Below, piece by piece: positions 16,211 to 24,835 of a stretch of 64,000 bases of DNA. The position numbers and the translations under genes were made by a program. Origin of the DNA: CAYHVK01 sp964360255 (GTDB lineage: Bacteria; Bdellovibrionota; Bdellovibrionia; Bdellovibrionales; UBA1609); the NCBI GenBank assembly GCA_964360255.1, contig CAYHVK010000012.1, positions 62,001 through 126,000 on the forward strand, in the 5' to 3' direction. Positions within the stretch are counted from its first letter, which is position 1; the number at the start of each line of letters is the position of its first letter. A model generated the notes under the pieces. It made no database searches, was not told the DNA's origin, and saw only the letters and a program-made list of their open reading frames with translations.

Positions 16211-16696
16211 CTAAAAACGGTTTTTAAGTTTAGACTTGGCTTCCTTCTCAAAGAAAAAGTGAGGCGGTTCTTTTCCTAAACCAGCACTTGTCACAAAGAG
16301 TTCTAGCAGACGCGCTAATTCTTTTCTTTCCTTTGGCTCCATATTCTGAATAACACTGGAAAACTGCTCTTGAATCGTGAGGCTTTGCTTTTTTAATAAA
16401 GCTTTGCCCTTGGCCGTAGTTTCGAGCACTAGAAAGCGACGATCCCCTTCACGTGCTTTTCGGCAAACATAACCTTTCTTCACCAATGTGTTCACCACCA
16501 CTGATACAGTGCTTTGATGTGAGTAAGTTTTCTCAGCAAGCTCATTGAGCGAGACCGGCTCGCACCTCTCAAGTTGCTGAAGCACGAATACCTGCGCCGT
16601 TCGCAAACCTAAGTGGCTCTCAGAAATACGAGAAGATGTTCGCAAGGCGCGAACGATTCTGCGAAAGGAATCCATAATACTTTGCACTTGATTCAT
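16211..16696 (-). CDS. MarR-family transcriptional regulator
   Basis: The 161-residue protein has the MarR winged-helix layout: an N-terminal dimer helix, a recognition region (VSLNELAEKTYSHQSTVSVV), the wing with the conserved DRR motif (REGDRRFLVLETTAKGKALL) and C-terminal dimer helices. It is the second gene of an operon with the GAF kinase (three-base gap), divergent from nirK. It may control this cluster together with the sigma-54 system. A 16-bp palindrome at 18066-18081 is a possible target. Confidence 0.85.
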   Translation of the reverse strand: MNQVQSIMDSFRRIVRALRTSSRISESHLGLRTAQVFVLQQLERCEPVSLNELAEKTYSHQSTVSVVVNTLVKKGYVCRKAREGDRRFLVLETTAKGKALLKKQSLTIQEQFSSVIQNMEPKERKELARLLELFVTSAGLGKEPPHFFFEKEAKSKLKNRF

Positions 16697-16699
16697 TTT

Positions 16700-17908
16700 T
16701 TATACTCTCTCTAAAGGTAGCCAAAAAGTAAAGGTCGAGCCCTTATCAAGAGCACTCTGCACAGAAATTTCACCACCATGTTGTTCAACCAATTGTCGAC
16801 AGATGTAAAGGCCAAGGCCAGTGCTTTCTTCTCCGGCCGTGGGGCGAGTGCTGGTCTTCCCGAACTCATGAAAGAGTTTATCTTGCTCAGCTTCGGCAAT
16901 TCCAGGTCCTTGATCTTTTACTTTGAAGATGATCCGCGTGGGTTCAGCCGTTACCTCTAAATGAACCACAGATTTTGGCCAAGAATATTTGATCGCATTT
17001 GAAAGCAGATTTTCTAATATCTGCGTCACTCGAAGAGGGTCAATGAAAGCTCGTATAGGCAACGCCGAGTCAAAGTGAGTCTGCAAGTCGATTTCCTTTT
17101 TTGATGCCAGAAGTTTGATGTCAGCGACAAGAGACTCAAGGAATGCTGTAAGCTCCATCTCTTCAAGTTTAAGAGAAAATTCGCCGCGCATGATTTTTTC
17201 TACATTCTTTAAATCATCAACCAACTTTAGCATCCCGCTGCAGTTGCGTGTCAGCACTTGAACTATATTTTGCGATGGAGGCGCGAGTTGTTTGAACCGA
17301 TCCTCTTCATCAAGAAGACTCAAGAACCCTTGCATCACTCCAAGCGGTGACTTGAGGTCGTGCAGAATGGTCGAAAGAGTGAGCTCCCGTGATTTTGACT
17401 TTCCCTTTAAGATGATAAGAGCCAAATGATCAGCGATATATTCAAAAGCTTCGATGTGACGCTCAAGGTAAGTCCCTGGATTTTTACTAGAGAAAAATAC
17501 GACCCCTCCAGATGCACCATCGAAATAAAGTGGACAAGTGAGATTCGAGCGAATTCCGTCAGCCAGAATACGTTGAGTTGAATCTGAAGATGGATGCTTT
17601 TCTAAATAGGTCTCCAAATCATTGATGATACGAGGCCGACCTGATTTCAAAACTGATTCTAAGCTACTACCCGCAAGTGGCGCAGAATATTTTAATGGAA
17701 GATGTCGGATCGGAAGTTTCGATTTACTCCAAAACGACTGTAGGCGCTGGCCAGCCACAAGGGCAATACCTATGCGATCAAATGGAATCAAAGGCTCAAG
17801 GCGAGAAAAAACGTGATCCAGAATTTCACTATAAGGAATCGTTGTGAGTAGCTCTCGATTGATCTCGCGGGTAACGGGCCCAAGCTCATTGTAGAATTCG
17901 CTATTCAT
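16700..17908 (-). CDS. GAF-domain sensor histidine kinase
   Basis: This 402-residue soluble protein has a GAF domain (about 20-165), a HisKA domain with the phosphoacceptor His183 in ILHDLKSPLGVMQGF, and a HATPase domain with N, G1 (KDQGPGI) and G2 (GLGLYICRQL) boxes. There is no membrane segment, so it senses a cytosolic signal, perhaps redox or NO through the GAF domain (inference). No receiver gene is adjacent. It is co-transcribed with MarR, divergent from nirK, and preceded by a sigma-54-like element at 17948-17963. Confidence 0.88.
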   Translation of the reverse strand: MNSEFYNELGPVTREINRELLTTIPYSEILDHVFSRLEPLIPFDRIGIALVAGQRLQSFWSKSKLPIRHLPLKYSAPLAGSSLESVLKSGRPRIINDLETYLEKHPSSDSTQRILADGIRSNLTCPLYFDGASGGVVFFSSKNPGTYLERHIEAFEYIADHLALIILKGKSKSRELTLSTILHDLKSPLGVMQGFLSLLDEEDRFKQLAPPSQNIVQVLTRNCSGMLKLVDDLKNVEKIMRGEFSLKLEEMELTAFLESLVADIKLLASKKEIDLQTHFDSALPIRAFIDPLRVTQILENLLSNAIKYSWPKSVVHLEVTAEPTRIIFKVKDQGPGIAEAEQDKLFHEFGKTSTRPTAGEESTGLGLYICRQLVEQHGGEISVQSALDKGSTFTFWLPLERV

Positions 17909-17947
17909 ATCACCTCCACCTTTATGATTCTAATCACCTTTTCTAAC

Positions 17948-17963
17948 TGCATCCTTTGCGCCA
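17948..17963 (-). promoter_or_regulatory. Sigma-54-type -24/-12 element for the kinase/MarR operon
   Basis: On the reverse strand it reads TGGCGCAAAGGATGCA, GG-N10-GC. The predicted start of transcription is near 17937, 29 bases before the ATG. The enhancer-like palindrome at 18015-18025 lies 52 bp upstream. Confidence 0.6.
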
Positions 17964-18014
17964 ATCGGCACTTAAGCCTAGGAAGGAATCAGCGAATGTT
18001 TCAAAGTGAGATGA

Positions 18015-18025
18015 GACTAATTGTC
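18015..18025. promoter_or_regulatory. Enhancer-like palindrome (GACTAATTGTC) between nirK and the kinase
   Basis: In context it reads TGAGACTAATTGTCACAA, matching GACAA-n-TTGTC at nine of ten positions and the flanks of other copies. It sits between two divergent sigma-54-like promoters. A second half-site, TGACAA at 18035-18040, faces it. Confidence 0.6.
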
Positions 18026-18065
18026 ACAAGCTCATGACAAAACGTCCTTCCACTGGTTGAACAAT

Positions 18066-18081
18066 ATATTGGTATCAATAT
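18066..18081. promoter_or_regulatory. 16-bp palindrome upstream of nirK
   Basis: ATATTG-GTAT-CAATAT is a perfect 6+4+6 inverted repeat. Its spacing does not fit an FNR/NnrR box (TTGAT-N4-ATCAA). It is a reasonable operator for the neighbouring MarR protein. Confidence 0.4.
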
Positions 18082-18100
18082 GTTAGCCAATACAAAGCCG

Positions 18101-18116
18101 TGGCAGCAACCTTGCA
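18101..18116 (+). promoter_or_regulatory. Sigma-54-type -24/-12 element for the nirK operon
   Basis: TGGCAGCAACCTTGCA is close to the consensus TGGCACn5TTGCA, with GG-N10-GC. The predicted start is near 18127. The enhancer-like site lies 76 bp upstream. Confidence 0.72.
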
Positions 18117-18150
18117 AGATTGATCGCATAAGGAAAGTTGGTAAATAAAA

Positions 18151-19581
18151 ATGAAATTTAAATTTGTTAGCATTATTGTTTTAACAATAGTGATTGTCGG
18201 CTGCTGGAGCAGTAAAAACGAAACAAACAAACTTACGGCGATTGACATCAATAAATTGCCAAAAGAAACCGCGGTCCTCACCTATGCTCCTGAAGTCCCG
18301 CCGCCCATTACAAGAAAAACACCAGCAAGGATAAAAGTCGATCTTGAAACAAAAGAAGTGACAATGAGTTTGGCCGACGGTGTGGATTACACTTTCTGGA
18401 CATTTGGTGGAAAAGTACCAGGCCCTTTTATACGAATTCGTCAGGGCGACTACGTCGATTTTACGTTAAGCAATCATCCCTCAAGTAAAATGCCACACAA
18501 TATTGATCTACATGCGGTGACTGGACAAGGTGGAGGCGCCGAAGGTTCATTTACAGCCCCTGGGCATAGCTCGACATTTTCATTTAGGGCACTGAACCCC
18601 GGTCTTTATGTCTACCATTGTGCTACGGCGCCAGTGGGAATGCACATTGCAAATGGCATGTATGGTCTCATTCTTGTCGAGCCAGAAGAAGGATTACCTA
18701 AGGTCGACCGCGAGTTTTACGTCTTCCAAAGCGAGTTCTATACCAAAGGAAAATACGGCGAACGCGGGCTTCAACCCTTCGACATGGAAAAGGCCATTCG
18801 TGAACAACCCGATTACGTCGTTTTCAATGGTTCGGTGGGCGCACTAGCCAACGATACTGCCCTGCAAGCAAAGCTCGGAGAGAAAATTCGTATTTTTTTT
18901 GGAAATGGTGGTCCTAATTTAGTGTCGTCGTTTCATGTGATCGGAGAGATCTTCGACAATGTCTACGGTGAAGGAGGAACTCTCGTTTCACAAAAGAACG
19001 TGCAGACAACATTAGTGCCTGCGGGCGGCTCTGCGATGGTCGACTTTGTGGCAAACGGACCAGGCACCCTGATATTAGTGGATCACTCTATCTTTCGCGC
19101 GTTTAACAAAGGAGCTCTAGGAATGTTGAAAATTCCAGGTGAGCATGATCCCTCTATTTTTACGGGCAAAACTATGGATTCAGTTTACCTTCCAGAAGGA
19201 GGAGCGATTCAAAAAATGCCAGGAGAAAATGGAGCGGTCGCTTCGACTGCAAAGACATTTGAAGAGCGCATGAACACCGGCAAAGCGATCTATCAACAAA
19301 ACTGCGCCGCCTGTCATCAACCCACTGGCGCTGGTCTTCCGGATGTCTTTCCGCCTCTCGCTAAATCGGATTTTTTAATGGCGGACAAGGCTAGATCTAT
19401 TCGTGTTGTGAAAAAAGGTCTGCAAGGTGAGGTCGTTGTAAACGGAAAAAAATATAACAACGTCATGCCAGCTATGAGCTTAACAGATGAAGAGATGGCA
19501 AATGTACTGACCTATGTGCGTAATTCATGGGGAAATAAAGGCGATGCCGTGACACCAGAAGAAGTTAGGAAAGAAAAATAG
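18151..19581 (+). CDS. nirK: Copper nitrite reductase NirK fused to a C-terminal cytochrome c, lipoprotein
   Basis: The 476-residue protein starts with a lipobox (IVGC, Cys18), followed by two cupredoxin domains. Type 1 copper ligands are His116, Cys157, His165 and Met170; type 2 ligands are His121, His156 and His312 (DHSIFRAF). The catalytic Asp119 and His262 (FHVIGE) are present. From about residue 370 a class I cytochrome c domain follows (NCAACH, Cys385-Cys388-His389, with a later MPAM methionine). It reduces nitrite to NO in the periplasm, with the fused heme domain as the likely electron donor. It leads an operon to 23249. Confidence 0.93.
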   Translation: MKFKFVSIIVLTIVIVGCWSSKNETNKLTAIDINKLPKETAVLTYAPEVPPPITRKTPARIKVDLETKEVTMSLADGVDYTFWTFGGKVPGPFIRIRQGDYVDFTLSNHPSSKMPHNIDLHAVTGQGGGAEGSFTAPGHSSTFSFRALNPGLYVYHCATAPVGMHIANGMYGLILVEPEEGLPKVDREFYVFQSEFYTKGKYGERGLQPFDMEKAIREQPDYVVFNGSVGALANDTALQAKLGEKIRIFFGNGGPNLVSSFHVIGEIFDNVYGEGGTLVSQKNVQTTLVPAGGSAMVDFVANGPGTLILVDHSIFRAFNKGALGMLKIPGEHDPSIFTGKTMDSVYLPEGGAIQKMPGENGAVASTAKTFEERMNTGKAIYQQNCAACHQPTGAGLPDVFPPLAKSDFLMADKARSIRVVKKGLQGEVVVNGKKYNNVMPAMSLTDEEMANVLTYVRNSWGNKGDAVTPEEVRKEK

Positions 19582-20321
19582 TGAGATTCATAGGGATACT
19601 CCTTTTTATTGTAATTTTCAATTCTCGTGCTGTGGCAGGGCCCACGCCAGAGATTTACATAAAAGGCGGAACCTATAAGCCCTTCTTTCGAGACAAAGAT
19701 GAAGATGATCATCTTATTGCAGCTCTTTGGGTGGATAAATTTCCTGTGACGAACCAAGATTTTCTGGCGTTCGTTAAAGCGCACCCAGAATGGCGTAAAT
19801 CATCACGTAAAGAAATATTCGCAGGCCACGGATATCTTGAGCACTGGCCATCGGATTTAGATTTTTTAAAAGAGAAGGCATTACTCCCTGTGACCAACGT
19901 TTCTTGGTTTGTTGCCCGTAAATTCTGCGAGAGTTCAAATAAACGTCTTTTGACGACTGCTGAGTGGGAGTATGTTTCGAATGCACAAGATTCTGCCGTG
20001 CTCGGAACGGTTCTCGAATGGTACGGCAAAACGAACGATACGCTAAAGCCAGTCACTCAAGCAAAAGCTAATGCTTTTGGAATCGTTGGCATGCACGGAC
20101 TCATATGGGAGTGGGTTGAAGACTACTCGTCTGCAATTATGGCGAATGATTCTCGCTCTTCGAATGAAATCAGTAGCGCAATGTTTTGCGGAAGCGGATC
20201 GCTGAAGGCCAAAGATCCTTCGCAATATGCAACTTTTATGCGTTTTGCTCATAGAAGCAGCTTGAAAGCGGATTCAACTGGAAGAAATTTAGGTTTTAGA
20301 TGCGTGAGAAACGCTCAATAG
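19581..20321 (+). CDS. NirV-like protein of the formylglycine-generating-enzyme (SUMF1) family
   Basis: The 246-residue product starts with GTG at 19581, sharing one base with the nirK stop, and has a signal peptide. It shows the FGE-sulfatase fold pattern: VDKFPVTNQDFLAF, LPVTNVSWFVARKFCE, RLLTTAEWEYV, GLIWEWVEDY and the closing NLGFRCVR. Such proteins accompany NirK in many genomes as NirV. Their exact role in nitrite reductase maturation or activity is not established. The gene order supports that assignment. Confidence 0.8.
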   Translation: MRFIGILLFIVIFNSRAVAGPTPEIYIKGGTYKPFFRDKDEDDHLIAALWVDKFPVTNQDFLAFVKAHPEWRKSSRKEIFAGHGYLEHWPSDLDFLKEKALLPVTNVSWFVARKFCESSNKRLLTTAEWEYVSNAQDSAVLGTVLEWYGKTNDTLKPVTQAKANAFGIVGMHGLIWEWVEDYSSAIMANDSRSSNEISSAMFCGSGSLKAKDPSQYATFMRFAHRSSLKADSTGRNLGFRCVRNAQ

Positions 20322-20330
20322 GAAGGTCAA

Positions 20331-20933
20331 ATGCGAAAGTTAAAAATAAGTCGAATCATGTTAGTGGCTCTTGTCCTTAGTGGAATTTCTTCGGTCGCTG
20401 GTGCCTGTGAAAAGCATAATGGCCCGGCTACAAAATCTTCTACACTCCCAAGTGCCTCTTTGTATCACTTGAATTCAAAGTGGGTGAATCAAGAAAACAG
20501 CCCTGTTCACTTGAATAATTTGGCCGGTAAGCCACGTATCATCGCTATGGTTTATACAAAGTGCCAAACGGCATGCCCGCTCTTGGTTCAGGATATTAAG
20601 ACTATGACTACACGAATTCCGAAACCCCTGGCCGATACACTTCATATCGACCTTTTCTCTTTTGATTCCAATTCGGAAAATTACAAATCCCTACAAGATT
20701 TTAAATCAAAATATAAATTAGATCAGAATTGGTCGGCTTATTCTGGCTCAAAAGACAGTGTTGCCGAGCTCGCCGCAGCTTTAGGAATCCAATATAAAAG
20801 ACTCCCTTCAGGAGATTATATTCATTCAAATGTCGTATTCTTTGTTAATGAAAAGGGCGAAGTCGTAGCGAAACACGAAGGGCTTGGTCGCGACGCAAGC
20901 GAGTTCCTCAAAAAAATTGAGGGTTCGCTTTAG
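20331..20933 (+). CDS. SCO1/SenC-family copper chaperone
   Basis: The 200-residue exported protein has a thioredoxin-like fold with the copper-binding CxxxC motif (KCQTACPLL, Cys78 and Cys82) and the distal histidine (YIHSNVVFF, His165). SCO proteins deliver copper or act as thiol reductants in the periplasm. Its place after nirK and nirV suggests that it supplies copper to NirK, although the cbb3 or other oxidases are possible clients. A ribosome site (GGAAGG) precedes the ATG. Confidence 0.9.
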   Translation: MRKLKISRIMLVALVLSGISSVAGACEKHNGPATKSSTLPSASLYHLNSKWVNQENSPVHLNNLAGKPRIIAMVYTKCQTACPLLVQDIKTMTTRIPKPLADTLHIDLFSFDSNSENYKSLQDFKSKYKLDQNWSAYSGSKDSVAELAAALGIQYKRLPSGDYIHSNVVFFVNEKGEVVAKHEGLGRDASEFLKKIEGSL

Positions 20934-20948
20934 AAAAGCGGAAAAAAA

Positions 20949-21698
20949 ATGGCAAACCTACCTATCGCAGGAATACTGATCTTGAGCTCGGATATCCGAG
21001 TGGCGAAAGATATGCAGGCTGCTGCTGTTGGCCTAGCTGCACCACTCAGGATTCTTCCCTGCTCTACCGGTCAAAAGTTCACGGAATACGGATCCAAAGA
21101 GAAACTGGCTGCCATTTTCATTGATGAGGCATTCAATAAACCCCTGACGACGGATTGGGTGAATAAGATCAGAGCATCCCTTTCCAAAAATCTCGGGAAT
21201 GATCGTGCCCCGATCTTTCTTTTAAAAAATGAATGTGATTTTAACAGCGGACAAGTCGCTGTCTTACAAGGTTATGTCGATATATTTCTAAAACCAATTG
21301 ACGTAGCTTTGATTTTCCAGAAGCTACAACTCTATATTCCGAAGATTGGCCTTCTAAAAAATGATATGCTCTTCAGCATGAACGTGCGAGACGAAGTCAA
21401 TATGGCGGTGACTGGCACGATGATCCAAGCTTCCGAATACGGGGCGATTATTCTCTGTGATCGAAAATTTAATTCTGGAGACGTCCTCACCTTTGGCTCC
21501 GAAATGTTCTCGGAGAATCCAAATGAGCGCACGTTTTGTCTTGCCCGTGTTCTTGTATCCGAACTCGATAGTGAGTCAGGACGTTATTGTACGCATCTGG
21601 TTTTCATTGCCCCCAGTCGTGCCATGCACTCAACCATTCGCAAGTGGCTCAAGAAGAAATATATTGAGTCATCCGGCGAAGCTAAAAAGGTAGGTTAG
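20949..21698 (+). CDS. Receiver-like/PilZ-like protein of uncertain function
   Basis: The 249-residue protein appears to have two parts. The first 120 residues resemble a degenerate receiver domain (GILILSSDIRVAKDMQ, then FLKPIDVALIF like the K-P motif) but no clear phosphoacceptor aspartate cluster is present. The second part (about 135-235) has a beta-rich stretch (SEYGAIILCDRKFNSGDVL) reminiscent of PilZ domains, though the RxxxR motif is not evident. It lies in the nirK operon, 15 bases after SCO and two bases before hemerythrin. The assignment is by appearance only. Confidence 0.4.
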   Translation: MANLPIAGILILSSDIRVAKDMQAAAVGLAAPLRILPCSTGQKFTEYGSKEKLAAIFIDEAFNKPLTTDWVNKIRASLSKNLGNDRAPIFLLKNECDFNSGQVAVLQGYVDIFLKPIDVALIFQKLQLYIPKIGLLKNDMLFSMNVRDEVNMAVTGTMIQASEYGAIILCDRKFNSGDVLTFGSEMFSENPNERTFCLARVLVSELDSESGRYCTHLVFIAPSRAMHSTIRKWLKKKYIESSGEAKKVG

Positions 21699-21700
21699 AT

Positions 21701-22114
21701 ATGGAAAAAAAATACTTAATTGGTGTGCCGGAAATGGATGAACAACATGCTACCCTCTTCGATTTATTAGCGCGCACTAAATATCCGGATCTTCAATGGC
21801 ATGAAATTCAAAGAATCGTAATTGATCTTCTGGATTACTCCATCAAGCACCTCGATATGGAAGAAGCGTTTCTAAAGAAAAATGGCTTGGGTTGGTTTGT
21901 TGTAGGCCATGAAAAACTTCACATTGATTTTCGCTCCCATGCTATGGACCTCTACCAAAAACTTCGTGAAACCGAAGGCTTGGAGTCTCAGAAAGCGCTT
22001 CTTATAAGTATCTCCGACTTTTGTGAAGCCTGGCTAAAAAATCATATCGACATCGAGGACCGCCGCTACGCCGCGCTACTTAGAAAACCGGGTGGGAAAA
22101 ATGAAGTGGCTTAA
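21701..22114 (+). CDS. Bacteriohemerythrin
   Basis: The 137-residue protein has the diiron ligands of hemerythrin: His16 (DEQH), His50 and Glu54 (HLDMEE), His70 and His74 (GHEKLH), His115 and Asp120 (HIDIED). Such proteins bind O2 or NO reversibly. In a nitrite-reductase operon it could bind or sense NO or oxygen (inference). It overlaps the next gene slightly. Confidence 0.88.
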   Translation: MEKKYLIGVPEMDEQHATLFDLLARTKYPDLQWHEIQRIVIDLLDYSIKHLDMEEAFLKKNGLGWFVVGHEKLHIDFRSHAMDLYQKLRETEGLESQKALLISISDFCEAWLKNHIDIEDRRYAALLRKPGGKNEVA

Positions 22115-23249
22115 AACGATTGAACCTTATCGATTGCTGTTTCCCATAGGAACAATGTTTGGTGCACTTGGCGTCTACGTATGGATAGCCAATGCATTTA
22201 TTCCTCACTTCGAATATCCCGGCCAATTACATTCAAAACTTATGCTGGGAACTTTTTTGTTTTCATTCGCAGCAGGCTTCTTAATGACTGCGATTCCAAA
22301 AATGACGGCCAGTTTCGCTGCCCAGCCTTACGAGATGGTTATTGCCTTTGTGTTGGTACTTACGAATGCACTTTGCGCTTACCTGGCTCGCCCTGAATTA
22401 TTTTATTTGATGAGTGCGACTTCTATTTTTGGCCTTATTGTTTTTTTTGGCAGACGATTCCGCGCGAGAACGAAGTCCCCTCCACCATTTTTTCCCTTTG
22501 TTCTTTTAGGTTTACTCTCAGGGTTATCTGGCGCCATTATTATGAGCACCAATGGCTTTATGCAAACCCCACCCGAACTTTTTCTCTTTGCTAAGAAGAT
22601 CTATTTTGAAGGCATGATTTTATTTTTGGTTCTGGGAATTGGTTCGCGTTTGATTCCGGTCATTTCGGGTCGTGGAATCACTAATGAAAAAAACGGTCGA
22701 TGGGTTGTTTTGCGCAACGTCTTCTTGGGTCTAATTCTGGTGCTGGCTTTCGCATTTGAAGGTTTTGGATTCACACTTACCGGAGGAGTTCTTAAAAGCT
22801 TGATTGTCAGTTGGGTTGCTTTCTTTGGCTGGGGTCTTCTCACAAAGTCACAAACAAAATCCCGTCTAGCCTTCGGCATGCGAATTTCTGGTCTTATGGT
22901 TTTGGGTGGTATTTATATGAGCGTGCTTCAGCCTTCATTCGCTGTCCATTGGATGCATCTTACCTACATAGCCGGGTTTGGACTGATGACTTTGACCGTT
23001 GCAACTCGTGTCACTCTCGCTCATGGTTCTTATGATCTTACGTTCGAAAAACAATCAAGTGCGCTCTGGATTTGCGGAGCCCTAATTTTAACGGCCGCTG
23101 CCACTCGAGTGGCCGCTCCATTTATCGGCTCCAGCTATTTTATGCACCTTGCGTACGCTGCAATGGTTTGGATCGCTGCGATTGGTGTATGGGGCATAGT
23201 ATTCGTAAAACGAATGATATGGAAGGGCGAGGGACAAGCCAGTTGTTAG
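22101..23249 (+). CDS. NnrS-family membrane protein
   Basis: From the ATG at 22101 (after GGGTGGG) the product is 382 residues. A GTG at 22092 adds three. It has about 12 membrane segments with early histidines and the family-like stretch FIPHFEYPGQLHSKLMLG. NnrS proteins are heme- and copper-containing inner-membrane proteins linked to NO tolerance in denitrifiers. It overlaps the hemerythrin gene by 14 bases and is the last gene of the nirK operon. No NO reductase gene is visible in the window. Confidence 0.87.
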   Translation: MKWLKTIEPYRLLFPIGTMFGALGVYVWIANAFIPHFEYPGQLHSKLMLGTFLFSFAAGFLMTAIPKMTASFAAQPYEMVIAFVLVLTNALCAYLARPELFYLMSATSIFGLIVFFGRRFRARTKSPPPFFPFVLLGLLSGLSGAIIMSTNGFMQTPPELFLFAKKIYFEGMILFLVLGIGSRLIPVISGRGITNEKNGRWVVLRNVFLGLILVLAFAFEGFGFTLTGGVLKSLIVSWVAFFGWGLLTKSQTKSRLAFGMRISGLMVLGGIYMSVLQPSFAVHWMHLTYIAGFGLMTLTVATRVTLAHGSYDLTFEKQSSALWICGALILTAAATRVAAPFIGSSYFMHLAYAAMVWIAAIGVWGIVFVKRMIWKGEGQASC

Positions 23250-23273
23250 TCTGAGTCGCCAACTGCTGCACCC

Positions 23274-23936
23274 CTACCGCGCACTTCCACGAGCAATACC
23301 GAGGCGATCTTCATACGCATTGAGAACTTTCACAAATGCCGGCCGTTCTTCGCAGCGATAACGATATTTCTCGACTTCAGGATACTTAGGCAAAATCTCA
23401 GTCTTGCGAATTTCACGAAGCACGCAGGTGAACATAATATCGGCCACAGTGAAATCTGCGCCCGTCAAGAAAGGTTGAGTCTGCAACATTTTATCGATCA
23501 CCGGAAGAAAGCGCTCGACTATTTCGACATGCCAAGGACGCTGCGCTTTTGCATGGGGATTCGAATCGCCTTGAAGATCGGAGAGTAAAATCGGCAGCGT
23601 AAACATCTCGATGTTGTTAAGCGATGTGATCAGCCAGCGATAAACTTGCGCCCGCCCCTGCAGATCACGAGGAATTAATTTTCCTGACTTCTCTGCCAGA
23701 TAGAGAAGAATGGCCCCCGACTCTGTCAGGATGTATCCGTCATCATCGATCACCGGAACTTGTTTGAAAGGTGAAATCTTCTCGAACCCAGGTTCATCTG
23801 TAAGACCTTTCGGCCCGCAGTCGAGCCCGATCGGCTCATAAGCGATTCCACATTCTTCTAACGCCCACATGGCACGAAGGTCGCGAGTGTAACCCCAAAG
23901 AACTGACGGTACCGATTTAAATACATAAATTTTCAT
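23274..23936 (-). CDS. Glutathione S-transferase family protein
   Basis: I set the start at the ATG at 23936, with GTGAGG upstream on its strand, giving 220 residues beginning MKIYVFKSVPSVLWGYTRDLR. A longer frame to 24110 runs into the neighbouring gene and has no family likeness. The thioredoxin-like N-terminal domain (KISPFKQVPVIDDDGYILTE, a classic GST cis-proline and glutathione-binding SES/TES-like motif) and the helical C-terminal domain (FTVADIMFTCVLRE) are both present. Substrate unknown. Confidence 0.88.
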   Translation of the reverse strand: MKIYVFKSVPSVLWGYTRDLRAMWALEECGIAYEPIGLDCGPKGLTDEPGFEKISPFKQVPVIDDDGYILTESGAILLYLAEKSGKLIPRDLQGRAQVYRWLITSLNNIEMFTLPILLSDLQGDSNPHAKAQRPWHVEIVERFLPVIDKMLQTQPFLTGADFTVADIMFTCVLREIRKTEILPKYPEVEKYRYRCEERPAFVKVLNAYEDRLGIARGSAR

Positions 23937-24045
23937 GGCTTTGACCTCACTGTGGAGCAGTTCATCATTGCTGAATTTAAATTCCAACAGTCGGCCACTT
24001 GCGGCATTGCGTGGTAACGAGTAGCTGTCCAATCCAGCTCTTTCT

Positions 24046-24810
24046 TTAATTATGAAAGTACTTTCTATAAGCTTCAATAATTGCGTTATGGGAATTTTTA
24101 AAAGTGCCAATGCTCATAAAATCAGCAAAAGGCGTACGCAAAGTACCGTCATTTTTTAGTTTAAAAATCTGAATAAAAGCATCCATACCTGGTGAGACTG
24201 ACGCTTTAAAATACATCATAAAAGCATATCCCATTCCAATAAATGTGACGGCGTCTTTAGTAGTACTAATTACGGGCGGCGAAGTACTGTTATGAATATT
24301 GGGGACGTTCAAAAGCGGTAAAATTTTATGCATTATAATTGGGAATGAAGTATCGTCAGTCGCATCTCCAGATATTAAAAAAAATCTTAAACTTTCATAT
24401 TCTGAGTCTGACATAAAGGTTTGTAAATTCTCAGACTTTCTCCAGCAATGATCTCTTACAACAACACTAATTACAAAATCTCTAAACTTTTGAAAATCTA
24501 AGCCGTTGCAAAGCTCAAAATCTATTTTTCCACTCTTAACTCTCTGCCTCTTAGTTTTGTTTGGATATTTCAATATTTTAGCTGCATAGGAATCTAAATT
24601 GGCCGTCAATGTCTCGCATGTCTCACAAATAAAATCTCCTTTTGGAAGATCTTGCGACTTACTGTCAATTATAGCCTTAAAAACATCAATAACTCTAATT
24701 TGCCCACTTTTAGGATCCCTAATAATTCTGAGAAAGAATCTGGGCAAAATATGACTTCCAGTTTTTAAAATTGAAACATTTCTTTTACACATAGGACATT
24801 CTATAGACAT
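24046..24810 (-). CDS. Cysteine-rich (CxxC...CxxC) protein of unknown function, possible HNH-like zinc protein
   Basis: From the ATG at 24810 (AGAGG upstream) the product is 254 residues. The N-terminus has CPMCKRNVSILKTGSHILPR and later CETCE, i.e. two CxxC knuckles around a SHILP motif, a pattern seen in HNH-type or zinc-ribbon proteins. The rest is helical and AT-rich in codon use. It follows the lipase gene by 25 bases on the same strand, so the two probably work together. The whole pair looks acquired. Confidence 0.5.
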   Translation of the reverse strand: MSIECPMCKRNVSILKTGSHILPRFFLRIIRDPKSGQIRVIDVFKAIIDSKSQDLPKGDFICETCETLTANLDSYAAKILKYPNKTKRQRVKSGKIDFELCNGLDFQKFRDFVISVVVRDHCWRKSENLQTFMSDSEYESLRFFLISGDATDDTSFPIIMHKILPLLNVPNIHNSTSPPVISTTKDAVTFIGMGYAFMMYFKASVSPGMDAFIQIFKLKNDGTLRTPFADFMSIGTFKNSHNAIIEAYRKYFHN

Positions 24811-24835
24811 ACAGACCTCTTCATGCAAAAAAGCT

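Noticed and set aside
18066..18081. FNR/NnrR box upstream of nirK
   Set aside because: The palindrome has TTG and CAA only four bases apart; FNR-type boxes need eight between those triplets.
23937..24110. Longer N-terminus for the GST gene
   Set aside because: It would overlap the neighbouring gene, lacks GST likeness and the internal ATG at 23936 has a good ribosome site.
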